The position numbers were made by a program, and so were the translations under genes. The notes below the pieces were generated by a model. It did not search any database and was not told where the DNA came from. It saw nothing but the letters and a program-made list of their open reading frames with translations. DNA of 6,318 nucleotides, taken from assembly GCA_009774735.1 (NCBI GenBank), contig VSOH01000093.1, forward strand, positions 1 to 6,318, read 5' to 3'. This stretch comes from Clostridiales bacterium. GTDB lineage: Bacteria > Bacillota_A > Clostridia > Oscillospirales > Acutalibacteraceae. Below, piece after piece: positions 1-5,749 of the stretch; the stretch's first letter is position 1; every line of letters begins with the position of its first letter.

Positions 1-1
1 A

Positions 2-1669
2 AAAAAATCCGATATAAATATTATCAGATGGATTTTTAATGTTTGCAGGGCACAGATTCCTGCAGTGATTTTTATTATAATTTTCAATGTTGTTCAGGGT
101 GTTACATCGGTATTGTTTGCTAATTTTTCAAAAAATGTAATTGACGGTGCAACTGTTCACGGTGAAATGAAATATGTTGTCAAATATGCGTTAATGCTTT
201 TGGGTGTGGTTTGTCTTCAGCTTACTATAAATATTGTGCGTAATTCGATAGCTGAGCGGTGTAAGGCAAGGCTTGATGTTATTTTCAGAAGCTATATTCT
301 TGACAAAATTATGAAAAAGGATTATGCGTCGGTTACAAAATACCATACAGGTGAGCTTCAAAACAGAATTTTCAACGATGTTAATGTTGTAACAGACGGC
401 TTTACCAAAATTCTGCCAAATTCTGTTTACTTTTTTACAAGGTTAGCAAGTTCGTTGATTTACTTGATTATTATTGATAAAATATTTGCACTTGTTTTTG
501 TTGCGGGCGGAATGATTGTCGTTGCAACTGCTCAGATTTTCAGAAAGCAGCTTAAAGCACTCCACAAAAAAGTTCAGGAAACTGATGGTGAAACACGTTC
601 TTTTGTTCAGGAGCTTGTTATCAATCTACTGGCTGTCAAAGCTTTTTCCGTTGAGGATAAGATGCGTGAAAATGCTGATGAGCTGCAGGAAAAGAATTAT
701 AAGGCAAGAATAAAAAGGCGTAATTTCAGCATTGTTACAAATGCGGGATTGGGTGCTGTTTTTAATGTCGGCTCAGTATTTGCAATATTTTTCGGTGCTT
801 ACAAAATACTTATGGGTGCAATGACCTACGGAACTGTTACGGCTATGATTCAGCTTGTTAACCAGGTGCAGGTGCCCTTTGCTTCGCTGTCAGGTGTAAT
901 GCCGCAGTATTTTTCTATGATTGCATCTGCGGAGCGTATCATGGAGCTTGACAATCTGCCTGATGAGGTTGACTATAACAGCCGTGATTTCGACAGAAAT
1001 AAGATATACAGCAGTTTAAAATCTATTTGTTTTGAAAATATCAGCTTTAAGTATGACAGGGATATTATTCTTGATCATACTTCTCTGGCGATTCATAAAG
1101 GTGATTTTGTTGCGATAATGGGTATATCGGGTATCGGTAAGAGTACACTGCTCAAGCTGCTTCTCGGTGTGTTCAATGTTCAGGATGGTAATATATATAT
1201 CAACTGTACTGATGACAGAATTCCTGTTGACAAGCACACAAGAGCGCTGTTTACATATGTGCCGCAGGGCAATATGCTTATTTCAGGAACAATCAGAGAT
1301 AATCTTACATTTGTCAATGATGATGTTACTGATTCGGAAATTGAAGAGGCAGTAAGAATAAGCTGTGCAAAGCAGTTTATTGATGAGCTTCCTATGGGTA
1401 TTGAAACCGTTATAGGTGAAAAGGGACTCGGACTTTCTGAGGGTCAGGTGCAGCGTCTTGCCATTGCAAGAAGTATACTTTCAAAAGCACCTATATTGCT
1501 GCTTGATGAAGCAACCTCAGCGCTTGATGAAGAAACAGAAAAACAGTTTTTAACGAATTTGAGAGAAATGAGCAATGTAACATGTATTATTGTGTCGCAT
1601 AAAAAAGCGGCACTTGAGATATGCAATAAGCATATTCAAATAAATAACGGAAAGATTGTTGAGGGATAA
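2..1669 (+). CDS. ABC exporter, fused permease/ATPase (5' partial)
   Basis: Exporter-type (ABCB/MsbA-like) half-transporter with an N-terminal membrane domain fused to a nucleotide-binding domain; such proteins dimerise in the cytoplasmic membrane and expel a substrate using ATP. The frame is open to the window edge and its translation before the GTG at 65 (RWIFNVCRAQIPAV) continues into the first membrane helix, so the true start lies upstream and the GTG is not it. Hydrophobic segments lie around nt 62-120, 176-244, 425-544 (two) and 746-868 (two), about six as expected. ATPase motifs are intact: Walker A GISGIGKS (1121-1144), Q-loop Gln at 1265, signature LSEGQ (1433-1447; Glu replaces the usual second Gly), Walker B ILLLDE with Asp-Glu at 1505-1510, D-loop SALD, and switch His at 1598. 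The stop is 2 nt before the GH2 gene, so the two are probably co-transcribed. The substrate cannot be read from sequence; the fold argues for export rather than sugar import. Confidence 0.93.
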   Translation, partial: KKSDINIIRWIFNVCRAQIPAVIFIIIFNVVQGVTSVLFANFSKNVIDGATVHGEMKYVVKYALMLLGVVCLQLTINIVRNSIAERCKARLDVIFRSYILDKIMKKDYASVTKYHTGELQNRIFNDVNVVTDGFTKILPNSVYFFTRLASSLIYLIIIDKIFALVFVAGGMIVVATAQIFRKQLKALHKKVQETDGETRSFVQELVINLLAVKAFSVEDKMRENADELQEKNYKARIKRRNFSIVTNAGLGAVFNVGSVFAIFFGAYKILMGAMTYGTVTAMIQLVNQVQVPFASLSGVMPQYFSMIASAERIMELDNLPDEVDYNSRDFDRNKIYSSLKSICFENISFKYDRDIILDHTSLAIHKGDFVAIMGISGIGKSTLLKLLLGVFNVQDGNIYINCTDDRIPVDKHTRALFTYVPQGNMLISGTIRDNLTFVNDDVTDSEIEEAVRISCAKQFIDELPMGIETVIGEKGLGLSEGQVQRLAIARSILSKAPILLLDEATSALDEETEKQFLTNLREMSNVTCIIVSHKKAALEICNKHIQINNGKIVEG

Positions 1670-1671
1670 TT

Positions 1672-3369
1672 ATGTTGTTAACAAAATGGAGCAGAAGCTT
1701 TGACAGAGAACATCCGCTGCCGGAGTATCCAAGACCTCAGTTTGTACGTGACAGCTACCTGAGTCTTAACGGCACTTGGAAGTATGTTATCAAGAATAAC
1801 AGCGGCAGACCTATGCGATATCTGGCGGATATTACAGTTCCTTTTTCACCTGAAACGGAGATTTCGGGTGTATGCAGAGTGTTAAAGCCGACCGAGTATC
1901 TTTTTTATTTAAAAAAATTCACCCTGCCTGATGGCTTTAATAAGGGCAGAGTGTTTGTTAATTTCGGTGCTGTTGACCAGCTTGCCACTGTTTTTCTCAA
2001 TGGTAAAGAAGTGGGTGAGCATAAGGGCGGCTATACTCCTTTTAAATTCGAGCTTACAGATTATCTGATTGAGGGCGAAAATAAATTGGAGGTAAAGGTA
2101 CAGGATTTTACTGATACACGCTCCTATTCAAGAGGAAAGCAGAAAACCAAGAGAGGCGGTATCTGGTATACTGCGCAGAGCGGTATATGGCAGTCTGTAT
2201 GGCTGGAGTCAACACCTGTTGAGCATCTGGAATCGGTTAAGATTACTCCGGATTATGACAATGAGCAGGTCAGCTTTGAATACTTCGGCACGGATGATGT
2301 TGAGGTTTTGATTTATGACGGTGATACCTTAATTGCCGATACTACGGATAAAACAGTTAAAATTCCTGATTTCAAATCATGGTCACCTGAAAGTCCGTTC
2401 CTTTATAATGTAGTGTTCAAGGCTTGCGGAGAAAGTATCAAATCATATTTCGGTATGCGTAAATTCTCTGTTGGTGTTGATGAAAACGGAATTAAAAGAC
2501 TGTTCCTTAATAATAAGCCGTATTTCCATAACGGCTTGCTTGACCAGGGATACTATTCTGACGGATATCTTACTCCGCCGACCAATCAGGCTATGGAAAA
2601 CGATGTGCTTTTTGCCAAAAAGGCAGGCTTTAATATGCTCAGAAAGCATATTAAAATTGAACCTCTTTTGTGGTACCATTATTGTGATGTCAATGGCATT
2701 CTTGTTTGGCAGGATATGGTTAACGGCGGCGGGGAATATGGTCTTGAGGTTTCTGTTATTCCGTTTGTGAATATTAAGCTTGATGATACGAATTACAGAA
2801 ATTTCCACCGTGTTGAAAAAGAGGGTCGGGACCTCTATTATCAGGAGCTGAATGAAACAATTAATCATTTATATAATTGTCCCTGTATTGCAATGTGGGT
2901 GCCTTTTAATGAGGGCTGGGGACAGTTTGACAGTGCCAAGGCTTATGAAATGGTTAAGAAGCTTGACCCTACACGTGTTGTTGACACCACATCAGGCTGG
3001 CATGATATGGGTGCAAGTGACGTTATTTCCAAGCATATCTATTTTACGCCCATTAAGGTTAAGGCTGGGGACAGACCGTATGTTCTTTCGGAATTCGGCG
3101 GCTTCAGTATGAAAATACCGAATCATACCTTTAATGACAAGATGTTTGGCTATAAGATTTATAAATCCAAGGTATCGCTTACAAATGCTTATGAAAAGCT
3201 TTATAATAATGTAATCATTCCACAGATAAAAAAGGGTCTTTCGGCAACGGTTTATACACAGGTAACCGATGTTGAGGATGAGCTTAACGGTCTTATGACT
3301 TATGACAGAGAGATTGTTAAGATTGACATTGAAAAGCTTAAAAAGATTAATGAAAGGGTTAAATTATAA
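1672..3369 (+). CDS. Glycoside hydrolase family 2 protein (beta-galactosidase/glucuronidase-like)
   Basis: A 565-residue GH2 enzyme, expected to cleave a terminal beta-linked sugar (galactose, glucuronate or mannose type) by a retaining mechanism. Domains in order: sugar-binding jelly-roll at about residues 1-185 (including LNGTWKY and the GIWQSVWLE motif near 171-179), a short Ig-like sandwich at about 186-270, and a TIM barrel from about 275. In the barrel, RKHIKIEP and VWQDMVNGG are typical GH2 strands. FNEGWGQF gives the general acid/base Glu414 preceded by Asn413, and LSEFGGFS gives the likely nucleophile Glu474. No signal peptide is seen, so it should act in the cytosol on imported or intracellular glycosides. 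At 565 residues it is a compact three-domain form without the extra C-terminal domains of LacZ. The ATG start has GAGGG at 1661-1665 with 6-nt spacing. Its stop overlaps the next start by one base, suggesting translational coupling. Exact substrate specificity cannot be assigned. Confidence 0.93.
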   Translation: MLLTKWSRSFDREHPLPEYPRPQFVRDSYLSLNGTWKYVIKNNSGRPMRYLADITVPFSPETEISGVCRVLKPTEYLFYLKKFTLPDGFNKGRVFVNFGAVDQLATVFLNGKEVGEHKGGYTPFKFELTDYLIEGENKLEVKVQDFTDTRSYSRGKQKTKRGGIWYTAQSGIWQSVWLESTPVEHLESVKITPDYDNEQVSFEYFGTDDVEVLIYDGDTLIADTTDKTVKIPDFKSWSPESPFLYNVVFKACGESIKSYFGMRKFSVGVDENGIKRLFLNNKPYFHNGLLDQGYYSDGYLTPPTNQAMENDVLFAKKAGFNMLRKHIKIEPLLWYHYCDVNGILVWQDMVNGGGEYGLEVSVIPFVNIKLDDTNYRNFHRVEKEGRDLYYQELNETINHLYNCPCIAMWVPFNEGWGQFDSAKAYEMVKKLDPTRVVDTTSGWHDMGASDVISKHIYFTPIKVKAGDRPYVLSEFGGFSMKIPNHTFNDKMFGYKIYKSKVSLTNAYEKLYNNVIIPQIKKGLSATVYTQVTDVEDELNGLMTYDREIVKIDIEKLKKINERVKL

Positions 3370-3926
3370 TGAAAGCAATTATTAAAACAAATAAGGGTGA
3401 TATGAGCTTTGAGCTCTATCCGCAGTACGCACCGAAGGCAGTTGAAAATTTTTCAACTCACGCAAAAAACGGATATTATAACGGGCTGATTTTTCACAGA
3501 GTTATTAAGGATTTTATGATTCAGGGCGGTGATCCGACCGGTACAGGCTGCGGCGGTGAATCAATTTGGGGCAAAAGCTTTGAGGATGAATTCTCACTTG
3601 AAGCACGCAATTACTATGGTGCACTTTCAATGGCGAACAGCGGTCCTAATACAAATGGCTCACAGTTCTTTGTTGTGCAGGCTAAGTCAGTTCCTGATTC
3701 ACTTCTTTCACAGATGGAGGGATTGAAGGATAACGGCTATCCACAGGAGGTTATTGATAAGTATAAAGAGGTCGGCGGAACGCCCTGGCTTGATTTTCAT
3801 CACACCGTTTTCGGTATGATTACCGATGGTTGTGACGTTCTTGAGGATATTGCCGCTACAAGAACCGGTATGGCAGATAAGCCTGTTTATGACGTTGTTA
3901 TTGAAACAATTGAAATAGAAGATTAA
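3369..3926 (+). CDS. Cyclophilin-type peptidyl-prolyl cis-trans isomerase
   Basis: A 185-residue cyclophilin that catalyses cis-trans isomerisation of X-Pro bonds. The active-site set is complete when aligned by motif to human cyclophilin A: Arg44 (FHRVIKDF), Phe49, Gln52 (MIQGGDP), Met88-Ala89-Asn90, Gln99 and Phe101 (GSQFFVV), Trp140-Leu141 and His145 (PWLDFHHTVFG). About 35 extra residues at about 103-138, rich in charged residues, sit between the SQFFV strand and the Trp-Leu segment, which is why it is longer than minimal bacterial cyclophilins. There is no signal peptide or lipobox, so it is predicted cytosolic, unlike PrsA-type extracellular foldases. The ATG shares its A with the TAA of the GH2 gene (3369), and AAAGGG at 3353-3358 lies 10 nt upstream, so translation is probably coupled to the upstream gene. 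It is the last gene before the strong hairpin at 3939. I leave the symbol blank because ppiA and ppiB usage cannot be decided here. Confidence 0.96.
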   Translation: MKAIIKTNKGDMSFELYPQYAPKAVENFSTHAKNGYYNGLIFHRVIKDFMIQGGDPTGTGCGGESIWGKSFEDEFSLEARNYYGALSMANSGPNTNGSQFFVVQAKSVPDSLLSQMEGLKDNGYPQEVIDKYKEVGGTPWLDFHHTVFGMITDGCDVLEDIAATRTGMADKPVYDVVIETIEIED

Positions 3927-3938
3927 TTGTGACAAATT
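3925..3938 (-). promoter_or_regulatory. Candidate Spo0A-box-like site upstream of spoIIGA
   Basis: The sequence AATTGTGACAAATT reads AATTTGTCACAATT on the minus strand. TTTGTC matches the core of the Spo0A box (commonly given as TTTGTCRAA or TGTCGAA), but the next bases (AC in place of GA) diverge. It overlaps the -35-like GTGACA of the proposed spoIIGA promoter, which is where Spo0A acts at the Bacillus spoIIG promoter. The match is imperfect and short, so this is an inference from position plus a partial motif. The bases are also nearly palindromic, so another dimeric regulator or chance is possible. Confidence 0.35.
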
Positions 3939-3961
3939 AAACCCCCATTGCTGAGTATAAT
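3929..3961 (+). promoter_or_regulatory. Proposed spoIIGA-sigE promoter nested in a terminator
   Basis: A perfect -10 hexamer TATAAT lies at 3956-3961, and a -35-like GTGACA (5 of 6 matches to TTGACA) at 3929-3934, giving a 21-bp spacer. That is too long for an ordinary housekeeping promoter, but the Bacillus subtilis spoIIG promoter is known for a similarly over-long spacer (22 bp) that needs Spo0A. The -10 covers most of the loop of the upstream terminator and the first base of its 3' arm. Transcription would start around 3966-3969, leaving a leader of only about 11-14 nt before the TTG start. There is no other room for a dedicated promoter between ppi (stop at 3926) and spoIIGA except inside ppi. 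Confidence 0.5.
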
Positions 3962-3981
3962 CAGTAGTGGGGGTTTGTTTT
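3939..3981 (+). terminator. Intrinsic terminator of the ABC-GH2-cyclophilin operon
   Basis: A perfect-length 16-bp stem pairs 3939-3954 with 3961-3976 around a 6-nt loop (GTATAA). It contains two G-U wobbles and five consecutive G-C pairs at its base, flanked by AAA/TTT. The following TTTGTTTT supplies the U-rich tail. It starts 12 nt after the cyclophilin stop. Its 3' arm and tail overlap the ribosome-binding site and start codon of spoIIGA. Confidence 0.88.
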
Positions 3982-3982
3982 G
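3969..3982 (+). promoter_or_regulatory. spoIIGA ribosome-binding site and TTG start
   Basis: GGGGG at 3969-3973 can pair with the CCUCC anti-Shine-Dalgarno through four G-C pairs and one G-U pair, and it lies 6 nt before TTG (3980-3982). The start is set by homology: the protein must begin near MTIYVDVLF, the in-frame codons upstream are GTT, TTT, GGG, TGG and then a TAG stop at 3965, and no ATG or GTG is available. The site lies wholly in the 3' arm of the terminator hairpin, so in read-through RNA it would be base-paired. Confidence 0.65.
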
Positions 3983-4768
3983 ACTATATATGTTGATGTT
4001 CTGTTTGTACTTAACTTTTTTATTACATATCTTTTGCTGCTTCTCACAAAATCTCTTGTTAAGTTTACATCAAAAGCAGGCAGACTGCTTTTTGGGGCTT
4101 TAATCGGAGGCGTCTATTCACTTGTTATACTTGCACCGGATCTGAATTTTTTTGTTTCGCTTATCGGTAAGCTTTTTGTGTCAATGCTGATAGTAGCAGC
4201 TTCTTTTAATATAAAAAGGCTGACAGTATTTTTAAAAACGCTTGCCTGCTTTTATTTTTCAAATATGCTTTTTCTCGGAATAATTCTTGCTCTTTGGTTT
4301 TGGATAAAGCCAAAGGGGATTGTTGTTAATAACGGCATACCTTATTTTTCAATCCCGGCAGGTACTCTTCTTTTGCTTGCTTTGGCAGCTTATGTAATTT
4401 CTATATGTATAATAAAAATTTATAATTACACAATTTCAAAAAAAGAAATTTATTCATTGACAATTGTAACCGGTGAGCAAAGTATACATTTGTTTGCTTT
4501 TCTGGACAGCGGTAATAAGCTTAAAGAACCGTTTTCCGATTATCCTGTAATTATTGTGGACAAAAGCAAAATTGATTTTGAGCCGCAGCGTATTATACCA
4601 TATAACACAGTGGGAGGTGAGGGGATGCTTCAGGCATTTAAACCTGATAAGGTTATCATTTCAAACGGTAAAAAATCCTTTGAATGTGACAGCGTTTATA
4701 TTGCCGCAGGAAGTGTAGACTCAAAGGAATTTTCAGCTATACTTAATCCGCAGTTATTAAATATTTGA
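3980..4768 (+). CDS. spoIIGA: Sporulation sigma-E processing peptidase SpoIIGA
   Basis: Membrane-embedded aspartic protease that removes the pro-sequence of sigma-E in the mother cell after asymmetric septation, in response to the forespore signal protein SpoIIR. The N-terminal half (residues about 4-147) has five hydrophobic helices at roughly 4-22, 34-53, 57-76, 84-107 and 125-147. The C-terminal half is the soluble protease domain. The catalytic Asp176 sits in FLDSGNKL, the DTG/DSG-type motif of the family, followed by the conserved IPYNTVGG (206-213), AFKPD (219-223) and a C-terminal ILNPQLL. At 262 residues it is shorter than the roughly 309-residue Bacillus protein, with no evident loss of a domain. 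It starts with TTG inside the preceding terminator tail. The stop TGA (4766-4768) forms part of the sigE Shine-Dalgarno, so the protease and its substrate are probably made from one message. Confidence 0.96.
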   Translation: MTIYVDVLFVLNFFITYLLLLLTKSLVKFTSKAGRLLFGALIGGVYSLVILAPDLNFFVSLIGKLFVSMLIVAASFNIKRLTVFLKTLACFYFSNMLFLGIILALWFWIKPKGIVVNNGIPYFSIPAGTLLLLALAAYVISICIIKIYNYTISKKEIYSLTIVTGEQSIHLFAFLDSGNKLKEPFSDYPVIIVDKSKIDFEPQRIIPYNTVGGEGMLQAFKPDKVIISNGKKSFECDSVYIAAGSVDSKEFSAILNPQLLNI

Positions 4769-4781
4769 GGTGATATTTGTG
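4767..4781 (+). promoter_or_regulatory. sigE ribosome-binding site that fixes the GTG start at 4779
   Basis: GAGGTGA (4767-4773) is a strong Shine-Dalgarno 5 nt before GTG at 4779. The longer in-frame GTG at 4770 lies within this Shine-Dalgarno and has no site of its own, so it is rejected as the start. The Shine-Dalgarno overlaps the last two bases of the spoIIGA stop codon, which suggests coupled translation. Confidence 0.85.
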
Positions 4782-5477
4782 TTAAAAAAAATTAAAAAAT
4801 TACTTTTAAGATTGTTTAAAAAGCAGAAATGCTATTACATAAACGGACCTGAAACGCTGCCGCCTCCGCTGTCAAAGGAAGCAGAGCAGAAAATTATGCA
4901 GGAGTTATCACAGGGCAATAACTCAAACCGGGATTTGCTTATTACGCATAATCTGAGACTTGTTGTATATATTGCAAAAAAATTTGAATCTAAAACAACC
5001 TCAACCGAGGATCTTGTATCTATCGGAACAATCGGTCTTATGAAAGCAGTTAAAACCTTTAATCCCGAAAAAAATATCAAGCTTGCAACCTATGCTTCAC
5101 GCTGCATTGAAAATGAAATTCTTATGCATCTTAGAAAGGTTAATAATATGAAAGCGGAAATGAGCTTTGATGAGCCTCTTTCCGTTGACTGGGACGGCAA
5201 TGAGCTTACACTGCGTGATGTTTTGGGAACAGAGCCGGATGATGTTTTTGAGCCGATTGAGTATACAGACGAAAAGCGTCTACTGCTAAAAACAGTAAAC
5301 GCTCTGCCTGAAAAAGAAAGAAATTTGATGATTATGCGCTTTGGGTTAAATGGTACTGAAAGTCATACCCAGAAGCAGCTTGCTGACCGTCTTGGCATAT
5401 CCCAGTCATATATCAGCCGTCTTGAAAAAAAGATACTTGATAAGATTAAAACCGAAATGATGAAGCAGGCGGTTTGA
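4779..5477 (+). CDS. sigE: RNA polymerase sporulation sigma factor E (pro-sigma-E)
   Basis: Early mother-cell sporulation sigma factor, made as an inactive membrane-associated precursor and activated by SpoIIGA. From the GTG at 4779 it is 232 residues. Residues 1-19 form a basic, amphipathic pro-sequence (eight Lys/Arg, no acidic residue), followed by YYINGPETLPPPLSKE, which lines up with the Bacillus processing site. Cleavage is therefore inferred between Tyr19 and Tyr20. Region 2.1 is about 52-70 (LRLVVYIAKKFE), region 2.2 about 78-98 (DLVSIGTIGLMKA, FNPEK), and regions 2.3-2.4 about 102-120 (LATYASRCIENEI). A conserved linker FDEPLSVDWDGNEL follows at 130-142, then region 4 with helix-turn-helix TQKQLADRLGISQSYISRLE at 197-216. 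Sigma-F, -G and -K lack this DWDGNEL linker combined with this pro-peptide, and adjacency to spoIIGA supports sigE. In Bacillus and many Clostridia sigG follows; here the next gene is on the opposite strand. No hairpin terminator is seen right after the stop. Confidence 0.97.
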   Translation: MLKKIKKLLLRLFKKQKCYYINGPETLPPPLSKEAEQKIMQELSQGNNSNRDLLITHNLRLVVYIAKKFESKTTSTEDLVSIGTIGLMKAVKTFNPEKNIKLATYASRCIENEILMHLRKVNNMKAEMSFDEPLSVDWDGNELTLRDVLGTEPDDVFEPIEYTDEKRLLLKTVNALPEKERNLMIMRFGLNGTESHTQKQLADRLGISQSYISRLEKKILDKIKTEMMKQAV

Positions 5478-5482
5478 ACCAA

Positions 5483-5692
5483 TTAATCTCTTTCTGCGGT
5501 CCTGCCGTTAAACAGCAGACTGATGCACCAGATTGCAGCAAGTCCTACGATGCAGTAAATAATTCTTGCAAATACAGAATCCTGACCGCCGCAGATCCAT
5601 GCGACTAAATCGAATTTGAACAATCCGATAAGTCCCCAGTTGATACCGCCTATGATATTTAAAATTAAGGCTATGTTATTGACTATTTTCAT
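5483..5692 (-). CDS. DUF378 family small membrane protein
   Basis: A 69-residue protein (MKIVNNIALILNIIGGINWG...) with the DUF378 pattern: a first membrane helix ending in GGINWGLIGLF, a short loop FDLVAWICGG, and a second helix around RIIYCIVGLAAIWCI. Related Firmicutes proteins (YuzA-like) are two-helix membrane proteins of unknown function, and I assign none. The ATG at 5692 is chosen because GGAGTGA lies 5 nt upstream; a longer reading from GTG at 5719 would start inside the hairpin and has no ribosome-binding site. The stop is only 5 bp from the stop of sigE on the other strand. It lies downstream of the VanZ-family gene in the same direction, separated from it by a hairpin, so it may be expressed separately. 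Confidence 0.88.
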   Translation of the reverse strand: MKIVNNIALILNIIGGINWGLIGLFKFDLVAWICGGQDSVFARIIYCIVGLAAIWCISLLFNGRTAERD

Positions 5693-5697
5693 TTTAA

Positions 5698-5704
5698 TCA
5701 CTCC
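5698..5704 (-). promoter_or_regulatory. Ribosome-binding site of the DUF378 gene
   Basis: Minus-strand GGAGTGA, 5 nt before the ATG at 5692-5690. It decides the start and shortens the longest open frame by nine codons. It lies outside the 5712-5745 hairpin and so stays accessible. Confidence 0.85.
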
Positions 5705-5711
5705 AAAAATT

Positions 5712-5745
5712 AAAGTCACAGATAGTATAGACTGTCTGTGACTTT
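5712..5745 (-). terminator. Hairpin between the VanZ-family and DUF378 genes, probably bidirectional
   Basis: A 15-bp stem pairs 5712-5726 with 5731-5745 (one T-G mismatch that can wobble in one strand's RNA) around a 4-nt loop. On the minus strand it begins 5 nt after the VanZ-family stop and is followed by TTTAATTTTT, making it that gene's terminator. On the plus strand it is followed by TTTTTATT if the last stem T residues are counted, so it could also stop sigE transcripts that cross the DUF378 gene. It is the first strong hairpin I find downstream of sigE. Confidence 0.78.
5724..5729 (-). promoter_or_regulatory. Candidate -10 element for the DUF378 gene in the hairpin loop
   Basis: Minus-strand TATACT (5 of 6 to TATAAT) spans the loop and the start of the 3' arm of the hairpin. 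Upstream at an 18-bp spacing is only GTGAAT, a poor -35. If used, transcription would begin about 15 nt before the Shine-Dalgarno. The placement resembles the spoIIGA promoter. AT-rich loops match -10 boxes easily, so this is tentative. Confidence 0.3.
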
Positions 5746-5749
5746 TTAT

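Noticed and set aside
65..67. GTG as the start of the ABC transporter
   Set aside because: The same frame is open back to position 2 and encodes a plausible continuation of the first membrane helix, and there is no Shine-Dalgarno upstream; the gene is cut by the window edge.
2443..2868. 141-residue open frame on the minus strand inside the GH2 gene
   Set aside because: It lies wholly opposite a well-supported GH2 barrel, has no recognisable motif, and no ribosome-binding site was apparent; it is a shadow of the coding strand.
4770..4778. GTG at 4770 as the start of sigE
   Set aside because: It lies inside the GAGGTGA Shine-Dalgarno that correctly spaces the GTG at 4779, and the shorter form aligns better with known sigma-E N-termini.
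5471..5480. GGTTTGAACC at the sigE stop as a bidirectional terminator
   Set aside because: The stem is only 4 bp with a 2-nt loop and there is no T run on either side.
5693..5719. Longer DUF378 protein starting at GTG 5719
   Set aside because: The start would sit in the hairpin with no ribosome-binding site, while GGAGTGA precedes the ATG at 5692 and the family starts at MKI.
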